From G963665925 sp963676345 (GTDB lineage: Bacteria; Bacillota; Clostridia; Peptostreptococcales; Acidaminobacteraceae), in contig CAXXTS010000002.1 in NCBI GenBank assembly GCA_963676345.2, positions 620,001-684,000 on the forward strand: a stretch of 64,000 nt of DNA, read 5' to 3'. The notes beneath the pieces were generated by a model that saw only the letters and a program-made list of their open reading frames with translations, was not told the origin of the DNA and made no database searches. Shown piece after piece: positions 33,937-42,926 of the stretch (within the stretch, counting starts at the first letter, position 1; each line of letters starts with the position of its first letter). The position numbers were made by a program, and so were the translations under genes.

Positions 33937-34806
33937 TTATATATCAATACCTATATACTTTTTAATTAAAACACCTATAAAAAATGATATGGTTGCTACA
34001 CCCAGTGAAATCGCTGCCATTTCTAAGAAGCGTTTCTTAAAATCATAATCTTTTGCAACTGAAATATAATAATTAAATACAAAAATTATAAAGACCGCTA
34101 CAGCCAGTGTTACCCCTAAACTGACGAAAGGGCTTGTTATAATCAAGAATGGCAATATGAGCGCAATAACCGTGAATACATAGGCGCCGCCTGTATACAT
34201 TGAAGATTTAAGCGCATCGTCTCCACCTTCCTGACGTGATGAAAGATACTCGCTCGCAGCCATGGAGAAGGATGCACTAATGCCGGTAATCAGACCCGTC
34301 AGTGCAATCAACTTTGTATTTTGAAAGGCGAATGTATAGCCCGCAAGAGCACCTGTCAACTCAACAAGCGCATCATTCAATCCTAAAACGACCGAGCCCA
34401 TATAGTTGAGTCGCTCTTCATCAATCATATCAATCAGTTCTGTTTCATGGCGCTCTTCGTCTTCCATTATTTCACGTATTTCTGGAAGTATTTCACTCGT
34501 TTTTTTGTAGGCGTCAATGGCTTCACTCTCTGAGTTTTCAAGGAGTTTAATTCCAAAGGTTATTCCAAAAATGCGTGCCATCCAGTAGAAGATAAACACT
34601 TTAAGCATTTGTGGTTTCAACTTAGTTTGTGTTAAGGACTCCAAGCGTTTATAGTGCTTTAACTCATCCTCTGAAATCTGCTTTAGGATTTGACTGTTGT
34701 GGGCATCCTTGGTTGACTTAGAGATTTTTTTATAAATATGATGTGCCGTGATTTCGTCTTGTTGCTCCATTAGGAGATTTTCCTTCATTTTAGAATCTAT
34801 TGTCAT
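33937..34806 (-). CDS. Ferritin-like / VIT1 (CCC1) fusion protein
   Basis: A 289-aa protein with an N-terminal ferritin-like domain (residues 1-130; EITAHHIYKK, DELKHYKRLE and EIMEDEERHETELID carry Glu/His iron ligands) and a C-terminal CCC1/VIT membrane domain (140-289; LGLNDALVELTGALAGYTFA, MAASEYLSSRQEGG, five helices). Members of this fused family act as iron or manganese exporters that protect from metal and oxidative stress. Start ATG 34806 follows AAAGGAG. Own terminator not obvious downstream. Confidence 0.9.
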   Translation of the reverse strand: MTIDSKMKENLLMEQQDEITAHHIYKKISKSTKDAHNSQILKQISEDELKHYKRLESLTQTKLKPQMLKVFIFYWMARIFGITFGIKLLENSESEAIDAYKKTSEILPEIREIMEDEERHETELIDMIDEERLNYMGSVVLGLNDALVELTGALAGYTFAFQNTKLIALTGLITGISASFSMAASEYLSSRQEGGDDALKSSMYTGGAYVFTVIALILPFLIITSPFVSLGVTLAVAVFIIFVFNYYISVAKDYDFKKRFLEMAAISLGVATISFFIGVLIKKYIGIDI

Positions 34807-34865
34807 AATGTGCTCCTTTCCTTATTCTATTATAGCCTTTTTTCTCCAATTTATCTTCGTAAATA

Positions 34866-34909
34866 AAAAGCGCCGATGCAATAATACATGTGTATTTTTA
34901 CATCAGCGC
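34866..34909 (-). terminator. Terminator of the BCCT transporter gene
   Basis: GCGCTGATG pairs with CATCGGCGC (one G-U pair) with an inner AATACA/TGTATT helix, followed by TTTTTATTT on the minus strand, 45 bp after the BCCT stop. Confidence 0.75.
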
Positions 34910-34953
34910 ATTGTCATTCTTTTAAATTCTACTGCATTTTAAGCTTTTAAGTT

Positions 34954-36612
34954 CTATGCGACACCAGACTCTTCTGTGTCTTCTGTAAGAATATCAAACT
35001 CCTCGATCATCTCTTCAAAATGATCTCTCTGCTTGATTTCTTTCTGTCTCTTATAAGCCTTGCGTACACTGTCAAGAAGCAGGAAGCTCATCAGCGTCAG
35101 GATGATTGCAAAAGGCAGTCCTGTACTGATAACCGCAGTTTGAAGTGCAGACAATGCTTCGGTACCGCCAATCATTAGGAGTACAGCTGCAATGAAACCT
35201 TCCATACACGCCCAAAATACACGCTGTGGTACGGGTGAATCCAGCTTTCCGCCTGAAGTAATGTTGTCAACAACAAGGGATCCAGAGTCACTTGATGTAA
35301 CAAAGAAGGAAATAACAAGAATGGTACCTAAAATAGACAGACCTGTTCTAAGCAGTCCTTCAAGGATTGGCATGTCAAGATACCGGATCATTTCAAACAA
35401 TGCCACTGGCAGATTGTTCTGTACAGTTGCAAACAGCTGTCCATCGAACATCTGGTTCAGATAGATTGCCGTTCCGCCAAATACGGACAACCATATAAAT
35501 GAAAGCATTGACGGCACAATAAGTACAGCCAGTACGAATTCACGAATGGTTCTACCTTTAGAAACACGTGCAATGAACATCCCTACGAACGGAGACCATG
35601 AAATCCACCAAGCCAGGTAGAATACAGACCAGCTTGCCTGCCAGCTGTTGTCACCCGTTGAAATGAAAAACGATGACTGAATAAAGTTATTTAAATACAG
35701 TCCTAAACTGTTACTGAAAGTCTTTAGAATAAATGCTGTTGGTCCAAGAATCAGAACAATGGCCATAAAAGCGAACGCCATTTTCATGTTGATTTCAGAG
35801 AGGAATTTTACCCCTTTATCAATGCCGGATACAACACTAAGTGTTGCAATTGCAGTAATGATTGCGATAAGCAGTACCTGTACAAACACACTGATTTCAA
35901 TACCAAACAGGTAGTTCAGACCACTATTGATCTGCTGAACACCTAGACCAAGCGATGTTGCAAGTCCAAACAGACACGCTACAACCGCTAGTATATCGAT
36001 GATGTCGCCCCATATACCAAAAATCTTGTCTTTCAAAAGCGGGTAGAATACCGAACGCAGTGAAAGCGGCAGTTTCTTATTATAAGCGAAGAAAGCAAGC
36101 GCCAGTGAAATCAGCGCGTAGATGCCCCATGGGTGGAAACCCCAGTGGAAGAAGGTTGTTGCAAGCGCCTGAGTCATTGCATCAGGATTATCAAAGACAG
36201 GCGGCGTGAACTCACTATGATACAGCGGTTCGCCTACAGCCCAAAACATCAGACCAATTCCCATGCCTGCCGATATGAGCATGGAATACCATGCAAAATT
36301 TGAAAACTGAGGTCTTGCATTGACGCCACCTATACGTACCTTTCCAAGCTTTGAAAACGCAACAAATAGGGACACGCCTATAAAAAAGTTACTCGACAGG
36401 ATAAACAGCCAGTCGAAGTTGTTTACAATTGAACTCTTTACACTCACGAAGATTTGATTAGCCTGTTCTAAGTTGAACAGTGCAAAAGCTGAAAAGATTA
36501 AAACAATCAGCCCTGCGCCAAGGGAGACAACGGGATTCATATCCATGCCCATTCCTTTGAAGTTACGGCTATATAACTTCTCCTCCATAATTTGACTCAT
36601 ATTTCTTTGCAT
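34954..36612 (-). CDS. BCCT-family betaine/carnitine/choline transporter
   Basis: Secondary transporter of 552 aa with 12 hydrophobic segments and long charged termini. Family signatures are GLMFWAVGEPLYHSEFTPP, HWGFHPWGIYAL, the tryptophan-rich ligand box WSVFYLAWWISWSPFVGMFIARVSKG, and GGKLDSPVPQRVFWACMEG. Start ATG 36612 follows AAAGGAG. It probably takes up glycine betaine or a related osmolyte (feed for Stickland reactions or osmoprotection). A structured leader with a terminator lies 200 bp upstream. Confidence 0.93.
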   Translation of the reverse strand: MQRNMSQIMEEKLYSRNFKGMGMDMNPVVSLGAGLIVLIFSAFALFNLEQANQIFVSVKSSIVNNFDWLFILSSNFFIGVSLFVAFSKLGKVRIGGVNARPQFSNFAWYSMLISAGMGIGLMFWAVGEPLYHSEFTPPVFDNPDAMTQALATTFFHWGFHPWGIYALISLALAFFAYNKKLPLSLRSVFYPLLKDKIFGIWGDIIDILAVVACLFGLATSLGLGVQQINSGLNYLFGIEISVFVQVLLIAIITAIATLSVVSGIDKGVKFLSEINMKMAFAFMAIVLILGPTAFILKTFSNSLGLYLNNFIQSSFFISTGDNSWQASWSVFYLAWWISWSPFVGMFIARVSKGRTIREFVLAVLIVPSMLSFIWLSVFGGTAIYLNQMFDGQLFATVQNNLPVALFEMIRYLDMPILEGLLRTGLSILGTILVISFFVTSSDSGSLVVDNITSGGKLDSPVPQRVFWACMEGFIAAVLLMIGGTEALSALQTAVISTGLPFAIILTLMSFLLLDSVRKAYKRQKEIKQRDHFEEMIEEFDILTEDTEESGVA

Positions 36613-36821
36613 TCAGTTAGCACTCCTTTACCCTTTATCTGACCTGATGATATCTACTAAATAGACCCTTATCTCATAATAAATGAATTGTCTGTGCGTC
36701 TGATCTACGATCGTGATGGTCTATTTCATCCAAAATTTAATACCACTCTGAAAACCCTGTGTTCAGATTTTTCAGACTGGCATCGAAAATGTGAAATTCC
36801 AACTTTCACGGTATATAAAAA

Positions 36822-37040
36822 GACACTCCAACTCTTCTTTTTATAGAGAGTTAGAGTGCCTAAGTTTCGCCATGAAAGACTCACATTATACCACCGTTAA
36901 GATAGTATAGCGCATTTCCTGTTGGACCTGCGCAGACCCCAGTTCTAAATAGTTGTTTTTCGCTTCTAGTTTCATTCTTCGAGCGGAAAACTAATACCGA
37001 TCTGTCACGCCGTGACGTACCGATACTTATAATCCAAATT
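36822..37040 (-). ncRNA. Unidentified structured leader or small RNA upstream of the BCCT gene
   Basis: About 220 nt on the minus strand rich in hairpins: GTCAC-GGC-GTGAC, GCGCA...TGCGC around GGTCCAACAGGAAA, TATAC...GTATA, and a final terminator CACTCTAACTCTC...GAAGAGTTGGAGTG with TTTTT (36816-36860). GAGT near 36885 could pair with ACTC of the terminator arm, an antiterminator alternative. It ends about 200 nt before the BCCT start. I could not match it to T-box, glycine, c-di-AMP, SAM or 6S RNA. The remaining gap up to the mscS stop (37041-37219) is AT-rich and shows no gene. Confidence 0.5.
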
Positions 37041-37219
37041 ACTACTACAAGCTACTTCACATTTCATAATTTTTTATGTGCATCGTTAACATTATAACAT
37101 CAAACGCACTTTATTGTCAAATTCATACCTTTTTTATGTATTATAACGATAGCCTGCATAAACCGATCAAATCCTGTAATTTTCTCCATGTGAAACAACT
37201 TTACAGATGGTAAGTGCCT

Positions 37220-38110
37220 TTAAAAATTCAGTTTGTCGTCTTGATGTCCAACCACCCGTTTTGTCGGATAAGCCAGGGCGATATCCTTATGGGCATCAAT
37301 CATTTCTAAAATATCCTCCCAGACCAAGTTTGCTGTTGTACGACGGTGCTTTGTACTGCACAAGTAACGTATGGTCAGCTGGACACCACTTTCCTTAACA
37401 TCTGTATAAACAATTGGCGTCAGGTTGTTGTAATACAGCATATATTTTTTTGAAGCATGGTCAATCTGGCCTCTTGCCTTCTCAATCGTGCTGTATGTAT
37501 CTTGATTAATAATCTCTGTGAGGAGCTGTTTGGCTTTTTTCCAATCACTTTCAAAGGTAACCAGCACCTTGATTTCATTCCACACATATTCAAAGCCCTT
37601 TGTGTAGTTGATTGTAGGGTGCTCAAAAATATAGGCATTGGGTACATCGATGATTCGACCCGTACTCTGCTCACCATCTTCATACGGACTGACTTCCATG
37701 AGTGTGAACTGGAACATACGCTTATCGATTACATCGCCTTTTTGGTCCCCAATTGAAACACGGTGTCCTACATCAAAGGGTTTTCTAAATTCAATGAACA
37801 TCCAGCCCGCAATGTTGACAAAAATTTCTTTGAGTGCAATGGCAATACCCGCTGATAAGAGACCTATATAGGTCGTTAGATTAGACACGGAATCCATCCA
37901 TATAAACAAAGTGCAAATTATGATCAAAAGCGTAGAGAAGTAAGTTATTCTGCGCTTGATTGGATAATAACGTTTGTTGTCATTTATGGATTTGTAAATG
38001 AGGTTTTTCGTAAGCTTTGATAGATACACCACAAAAACTACTACAATTAAAGACCAAAACAATTTGGTTTCAAGGGCACTGCTTATGAGTGTCTCGTACA
38101 ATTCATTCAT
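37220..38110 (-). CDS. MscS-family mechanosensitive channel
   Basis: A 296-aa membrane protein with three N-terminal helices and the pore-lining TM3 region GLLSAGIAIALKEIFVNIAGWMFIEFRKPFDVGHRVSIGDQKGDV, characteristic of small-conductance mechanosensitive channels, then a cytoplasmic beta domain. It would relieve osmotic pressure, fitting with the nearby osmolyte transporter. Start ATG 38110 has AAGGCGG. It lies 12 bp after an uncharacterised membrane protein gene, likely one operon. Confidence 0.88.
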   Translation of the reverse strand: MNELYETLISSALETKLFWSLIVVVFVVYLSKLTKNLIYKSINDNKRYYPIKRRITYFSTLLIIICTLFIWMDSVSNLTTYIGLLSAGIAIALKEIFVNIAGWMFIEFRKPFDVGHRVSIGDQKGDVIDKRMFQFTLMEVSPYEDGEQSTGRIIDVPNAYIFEHPTINYTKGFEYVWNEIKVLVTFESDWKKAKQLLTEIINQDTYSTIEKARGQIDHASKKYMLYYNNLTPIVYTDVKESGVQLTIRYLCSTKHRRTTANLVWEDILEMIDAHKDIALAYPTKRVVGHQDDKLNF

Positions 38111-38122
38111 GTTCTCACCGCC

Positions 38123-38686
38123 TTATGTATATGTATACTCTATTGTAGATTCTTTTAACTTCATAAAATGCTTTATTTTGTGAGATATCTTTTTAATATC
38201 AAAGAACCAAGCGGAAAACATCTCCCATATCATAACCCACCCTCCAATTGAAAAACCTTCTGTAAGGACACGGTTTAGAATGCTGTGCGGCAAATAGGAC
38301 TCAAGCAGAGCGCCTGTTATGAGCAGTATGCTTCCCACAGCAAAAAAAGCAATGGTATCACGAATCATTCGCATACGATGGTTTTTCAATTTGCGCATTT
38401 CATACTCAAAATAATTATACATGCCCTTTATACTCTTCTGTTCTCTTTTATCATTTTTTTCTTGATTTAAAATATGAAAATTGATAGTGAGAGGCATCTT
38501 AGCCGGAATTTCATATGAACACTCCAAAAGATACTCTGTTAAGTCATCGTCTAGATCCCGGTTATTGAATGGTGAAAAGTCCCATTCACTGTAGGCATCA
38601 CGGTAGTCTTCAAGCTGAACATCAATAATAAAGGCTTTCTTCTCTTCATCATACTTATATAAGCGCTTGAGCTCCTTCATTTTCAT
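38123..38686 (-). CDS. Hypothetical membrane protein, operon partner of MscS
   Basis: A 187-aa protein with a hydrophilic N-terminal half (1-105, acidic, ending ..YNYFEYEMRKLKNHRMRMIRD) and two membrane helices (about 108-128 and 140-160), then a short basic tail. I do not recognise the family with confidence. Start ATG 38686 follows AAAGGGTGG. The 12-bp gap to mscS indicates co-expression, so a link to envelope or osmotic stress is possible. Confidence 0.75.
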   Translation of the reverse strand: MKMKELKRLYKYDEEKKAFIIDVQLEDYRDAYSEWDFSPFNNRDLDDDLTEYLLECSYEIPAKMPLTINFHILNQEKNDKREQKSIKGMYNYFEYEMRKLKNHRMRMIRDTIAFFAVGSILLITGALLESYLPHSILNRVLTEGFSIGGWVMIWEMFSAWFFDIKKISHKIKHFMKLKESTIEYTYT

Positions 38687-39037
38687 AATGTATCCACCCT
38701 TTTATATAAGTTCACGACCTGCACATCTTACACCTTATCGTTTCCTATTTATACAGCCCAATTATTTTGCACTGTCCTTTGCTTTAGTCAATTGGAAAAA
38801 CTATACACACCTCAAGCTTAGAACTATTCTAACCCATTTTACTGAGAAAGTCCCCCATTTTATTACCTTATGTAAAATTATTTTAAATACTACTACAACC
38901 GTTCATACTACTTCGCTGAAGATATGTACAGAAATAAAAACATTGAACTTCACAACAATTAGGCGTAGCATATATGTTGGTCAATTTCTTGACCTTTTTG
39001 TTATACCCTATTGTATTTTTAGAAAGAAGTGTGTTAC
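38687..39037. other. Intergenic region between divergent genes
   Basis: About 350 bp between the divergently transcribed membrane-protein/mscS operon and the SulP gene. It must contain both promoters. An AT-rich block is visible, but I see no clear -35/-10 pair, hairpin or real reading frame. Confidence 0.5.
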
Positions 39038-40717
39038 GTGTCTATACTTAAACCAAAATTGACTTCGACATTGAAAGATTACTCTAAAGAGCAGTTCCTA
39101 AAGGATATGACCGCGGGCATTATTGTCGCCATAATCGCACTGCCTCTTTCAATCGCCCTAGCAATCGCCTCTGGTGTTTCCCCGGAAAAGGGACTTTATA
39201 CAGCGATTGTTGCCGGTTTTATCATTTCCCTTCTCGGGGGAAGTCGTGTTCAGATTGGAGGTCCAACGGGTGCGTTTATGGTTATTGTCTACGCTATTGT
39301 TTCAGACTATGGCGTTGATGGACTCACCATAGCCACCATCATGGCAGGTATCATGATGGTCTTAATGGGACTTTTTAAAATGGGCAGTATCATTAAATTC
39401 ATTCCATATCCCATAACTACAGGGTTCACAAGTGGCATTGCACTCGTTATATTTTCTTCGCAAATTAAAGATTTTCTTGGGCTGTCTATTCACGCAGTGC
39501 CCTCTGAATTTGTGGAAAAATGGCATAGCTACATCGAAAACATTCACACCATAGACCTGCAAACAGCTGCGATTGGTGTGCTCGCCCTTACGATTATCCT
39601 CGTTTGGCCTAAGTTTTCAAAACGTATTCCAGGGGCTTTTGCAGCACTCGTTATTTGCTCGGTTCTTGTTGCAGCATTGGGCTTACCCGTTGAAACCATT
39701 GGCAGTCGATTCGGCACGCTTTCATCAAAGCCACCCCACTTTGAATTGCCTGCATTTACCCTTCAAAAGGGAATGGCACTCCTCGGTCCAGCCTTTACCA
39801 TTGCAATACTCGGCAGTATTGAGTCTTTGCTCTCAGCCGTGGTATCTGATGCCATGATTGGAGCAAAACACCGCTCAAATATGGAACTCATTGCACAGGG
39901 TATCGCCAATGCAGCCTCAGGTCTTTTTGGGGGTATTCCCGCTACTGGAGCAATTGCACGAACAGTCGCAAACATAAAAAATGGTGGACGTACACCTGTA
40001 TCTGGAATGGTGCACGCACTGGTACTGCTCCTTATTCTTATGGTCTTCATGCCCTATGCTAAGCTGATTCCTCTTACGGCGCTTTCTGCTGTATTAATCG
40101 TTGTCGCATATAATATGAGCGAGTGGCGGGAGTTTGTGAAACTCTTTAAATCTCCCAAGAGCGATATGGCTATATTGCTGGTTACATTCTTTATTACCGT
40201 GCTTGTCGATTTGGTCAAGGCCATTGAAATCGGCATGATGCTGGCTGCTTTTCTCTTTATGAAGCGTATGAGTGATGTTTCAAATGTAGATGTTGCTACA
40301 CTTGATGCTTCTGAAGGGGATACCGTTTCTCTCATTGAAAATGAAAAGCTCAAAGCCCTGCCCCGCATTCAGATCTATGATATTAATGGCCCCTTTTTCT
40401 TCGGTGCTGCTGATAAATTCCTAAACGCATTGTCTGAAATCCACGACGATACAGATAAGCTTCTCGTAAGAATGAACAATGTGCCTTCTATGGATGCGAC
40501 AGCACTTCACGCCTTTAAGCGCATGGTAGATATTTGTGATCGCCAGCATATCATAATAATGGTTTGCGGCGTCAATGCACAGCCCCTGCGCGTTATGCAA
40601 AATGATGGGGTTTATACACGTATCGGACAAGACCAGTTCTTTAAAAGTGACCAGGAAGCCATTGATTTTCTCTACAATAAATATGTACAGAACCAGCCCT
40701 TTCATCAAGCACATTAA
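39038..40717 (+). CDS. SulP-family anion permease with STAS domain
   Basis: Membrane transporter of about 559 aa for sulfate, bicarbonate or dicarboxylates. Early helices contain DMTAGIIVAIIALPLSIALAIASGVSPEKGLYTAI and the SulP signature RVQIGGPTGAFMVIV; residues about 430-550 are a cytoplasmic STAS domain (RIQIYDINGPFFFGAADKFL; VRMNNVPSMDATALHAFKRM). The frame opens at 39029; GTG 39038 is better spaced from AGAAAG and gives VSILKPKLTSTLKDY. Own terminator at 40786. Actual substrate unknown. Confidence 0.9.
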   Translation: MSILKPKLTSTLKDYSKEQFLKDMTAGIIVAIIALPLSIALAIASGVSPEKGLYTAIVAGFIISLLGGSRVQIGGPTGAFMVIVYAIVSDYGVDGLTIATIMAGIMMVLMGLFKMGSIIKFIPYPITTGFTSGIALVIFSSQIKDFLGLSIHAVPSEFVEKWHSYIENIHTIDLQTAAIGVLALTIILVWPKFSKRIPGAFAALVICSVLVAALGLPVETIGSRFGTLSSKPPHFELPAFTLQKGMALLGPAFTIAILGSIESLLSAVVSDAMIGAKHRSNMELIAQGIANAASGLFGGIPATGAIARTVANIKNGGRTPVSGMVHALVLLLILMVFMPYAKLIPLTALSAVLIVVAYNMSEWREFVKLFKSPKSDMAILLVTFFITVLVDLVKAIEIGMMLAAFLFMKRMSDVSNVDVATLDASEGDTVSLIENEKLKALPRIQIYDINGPFFFGAADKFLNALSEIHDDTDKLLVRMNNVPSMDATALHAFKRMVDICDRQHIIIMVCGVNAQPLRVMQNDGVYTRIGQDQFFKSDQEAIDFLYNKYVQNQPFHQAH

Positions 40718-40785
40718 ATCTACCCCGAGATACGAATAACGCCACTTGGGAACGGGGTGAACAACCGGCTATTCAAGTCATAATC

Positions 40786-40838
40786 AAAAAAGTCCCTATC
40801 CACAAGCTGTATAAACAGTCTACGGATAGGGACTTTTT
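40786..40838. terminator. Bidirectional terminator between SulP and MBL genes
   Basis: AAAAAAGTCCCTATCC and GGATAGGGACTTTTT form a 15-bp stem with A/T tracts on both sides, placed between two convergent genes, so it can serve both strands. Confidence 0.9.
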
Positions 40839-40857
40839 AGTGTTATGTATTTCATGC

Positions 40858-41679
40858 CTATTTAATTTCAATGATACGCCCAGCTTCAACTTGTGTAAAT
40901 TGCGCGTGCTGGCTTAGGTAGCTTCCTGCGGCGTCGCCTGTACAGTGGCATGTATATACATGCTCTATCCCCATTGATACAATATCTTTCTTAAGTCCGT
41001 CTAAAAAGGCTTTGTCGTTGTTGTTTTCAGGTTCAACGCCCCGAAGATGCAGCCCTGCAAGAACATGGGTCACATGACCGCTTTCTATTGCGTTGGCCTT
41101 CTCAAGAATATTCACAATGCCACCATGGGAACATCCGCTTACCAGAAGCTTCTTATCTTCTTCTGTTAGAAGGAGTGTGATTTCATGCTCAAATGGATCT
41201 GGCATAAGCTTGCCATCATGCTCAATAAATAGGGATTGGTTGCCCTTTGGCAAATAACGTTCTCCCATTTTTCCTGGGAAAACAAGCGCGCCATCAAAAA
41301 GTTTATAAGGGGCGTCAATTAGAGTAACCCGGGCATCGACCTTAACCGCAGGATCAATTCCAATATATTTCGGACTGCCGCTTTTGGTATTCATAAACTT
41401 TTGAAAAGCCATTTTATGTATGATGATTTGTGCAGATGGGTTCAAGTCCATAAATGCACTAAGGCCACCCGTATGATCATAATGTCCATGGGAAATGACC
41501 ACATGTGTCACACTTTTAAGGTCAATCCCCAAGGTCTGTGCATTTTTTATAAAGTCGGGGTTGAGTCCTGTATCAACTAGGATTTTATGGTGGTTTGCAT
41601 CAATATGGACAGACAATCCATGTCCGCCAATCAGGTTTTCATTCAGTACCCGGTTGTCATATAGTAGCGTTACTTTCAT
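40858..41679 (-). CDS. Metallo-beta-lactamase-fold hydrolase
   Basis: A 273-aa cytoplasmic MBL-fold protein of the subgroup annotated as dihydropterin-aminobenzene-phosphate synthase-like. The metal site is VVISHGHYDHTGGL (HxHxDH), later VSGCSHGGIVNILE and VLAGLHLRG complete the ligands. Start ATG 41679 follows GAGGAGG. It is transcribed alone between the SulP terminator and the LysR terminator. Its upstream region shares a 14-bp motif with the LysR/YeiH intergenic region. The specific substrate is unknown. Confidence 0.85.
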   Translation of the reverse strand: MKVTLLYDNRVLNENLIGGHGLSVHIDANHHKILVDTGLNPDFIKNAQTLGIDLKSVTHVVISHGHYDHTGGLSAFMDLNPSAQIIIHKMAFQKFMNTKSGSPKYIGIDPAVKVDARVTLIDAPYKLFDGALVFPGKMGERYLPKGNQSLFIEHDGKLMPDPFEHEITLLLTEEDKKLLVSGCSHGGIVNILEKANAIESGHVTHVLAGLHLRGVEPENNNDKAFLDGLKKDIVSMGIEHVYTCHCTGDAAGSYLSQHAQFTQVEAGRIIEIK

Positions 41680-41710
41680 GTGTGCCTCCTCTCAGATACT
41701 TTATATAAAA

Positions 41711-41724
41711 ATATCAATTGATTA
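41711..41724. promoter_or_regulatory. TATCAATTGATTAA motif upstream of the MBL gene
   Basis: The 14-bp word containing the palindrome ATCAATTGAT occurs about 35 bp before the MBL start codon and again at 42847 in the LysR/yeiH divergent region. It may be a site of the LysR regulator. Confidence 0.45.
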
Positions 41725-41898
41725 ATTGACAAAATATTGCCAAAGCGATATTCTGGTCATATACTCATAATATCATACATAGATATCCCTGTCCAAAAGG
41801 GACATTCTACAATACATAAGCAAGCTTTCAGCATTTGATTGGCCAGAATCAATATGCTAAGTGGACATGGCCCACATCACTCTCCGGGCTGTATCCAT

Positions 41899-41930
41899 AA
41901 AAAAAGAACTCTTTTCAGAGTTCTTTTTTT
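41899..41930. terminator. Terminator of the lysR gene
   Basis: AAAAAAAGAACTC and GAGTTCTTTTTTT, perfect stem with TTTTCA/TGAAAA loop. The arm overlaps the last codons of the regulator gene. Confidence 0.85.
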
Positions 41931-42780
41931 ATGCGCGCTGGAAAATCTCAATGAATTTTTCTGCCTCTGTATTCTTAAGATACACAAAGTTGAACTCTCG
42001 GGTAATCTTTTCCCCCGCCACACTAAAAGTAGTCAGCCCTTCAGTGCCGCTAGAAATGGCTTGGTAAGCAAAGGTGATTGCATCACCTCTAAGGAGCATT
42101 TCTTTAATCAGCTTGAAACTGCTAATTGAAACACTTCGCCTAAACTGCTTGAGGGTATAATTGCGTGCATTTAGAATCTGTTCAAATATGGCCCTTGTTC
42201 CAGAACCCTTTTCTCTAACCAGTAAGAGGGTGTCAAAAAGGGCTTCAAATGACATGGATTTTCCTGCAAAGGGATGGGTCCTACTACACAGGCCTACGAA
42301 GGGTTCGTTTTTATAAAGTCTGTAGCCATACGCCGCCTTGTCAAAATACCCTTCTATCAGCGCAAAATCAAGCGCCCCACGTTCCAGCATTTCGAGTAAA
42401 TTCTGTGTATTGTCAATGGTCATTTCAAGCAGGATATCCTGTCTGTATGCCAAATTGGCAACCTGATTATTTACTACAAACTCCCCAATTGTCTTTGTCG
42501 CACCGACGCGCAGCTTTATGAGCTCAGGCTCTTCAAGCTCCTGTTTTAATAAGGTTTCATTATAGAAGGCTGATCTGGCATAGGCTTCAAGTCTGGATGC
42601 TGCCTCTGTCTTAATGAGTTTTTTCTTATTGTATACAAACAGCTTGCACCCATATGTCTTTTCCAGATACCGAATGTGTTGTGATACTGCCGGTTGTGTC
42701 ATATGAAGATGCTCAGCCGTTTTATGATAATGCATTGTATCACATAGCTTAATGAAGGTTCTTAGTCTATAGTCCAGCAC
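41929..42780 (-). CDS. LysR-family transcriptional regulator
   Basis: A regulator of about 283 aa. N-terminal winged helix: DYRLRTFIKLCDTMHYHKTAEHLHMTQPAVSQHIRYLEKTYG; then an effector-binding domain starting LRVGATKTIGEFVV. The frame opens at 42804; GTG 42780 (VLDYRLRTF) fits the family N-terminus and has AAAGGCGG upstream. It is divergent from the YeiH-type gene, the same layout as YeiE-YeiH in enterobacteria, so it probably controls that gene. The effector may be a sulfur compound or cysteine, by analogy only. Confidence 0.88.
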   Translation of the reverse strand: MLDYRLRTFIKLCDTMHYHKTAEHLHMTQPAVSQHIRYLEKTYGCKLFVYNKKKLIKTEAASRLEAYARSAFYNETLLKQELEEPELIKLRVGATKTIGEFVVNNQVANLAYRQDILLEMTIDNTQNLLEMLERGALDFALIEGYFDKAAYGYRLYKNEPFVGLCSRTHPFAGKSMSFEALFDTLLLVREKGSGTRAIFEQILNARNYTLKQFRRSVSISSFKLIKEMLLRGDAITFAYQAISSGTEGLTTFSVAGEKITREFNFVYLKNTEAEKFIEIFQRA

Positions 42781-42814
42781 CTGTATACCGCCTTTCTCCC
42801 TCACAGAAGTCCTA

Positions 42815-42860
42815 TTGACTGCTGTCTTATTGATAAATTTTTATTATCAATTGATTAAAT
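42815..42860. promoter_or_regulatory. LysR operator region between lysR and yeiH
   Basis: TTGATAA-ATTTTTA-TTATCAA (42830-42850) is a 7-7-7 dyad overlapped by TATCAATTGATTAA (42847-42860). The whole divergent intergenic region is very AT-rich. The arrangement suits a LysR activator binding between divergent promoters. Confidence 0.6.
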
Positions 42861-42926
42861 ATGATTATTTTATTTTATCAACAATCCATGTTAGACTCAA
42901 GCTACAATGACAGAGGAGGATTACTT

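Noticed and set aside
36861..36900. T-box sequence upstream of BCCT (AACGGTGGTATAATG)
   Set aside because: Only the GGTGGTA part fits; the ACCGCG half and a recognisable Stem I are missing, and the downstream gene is not an amino-acid synthetase gene.
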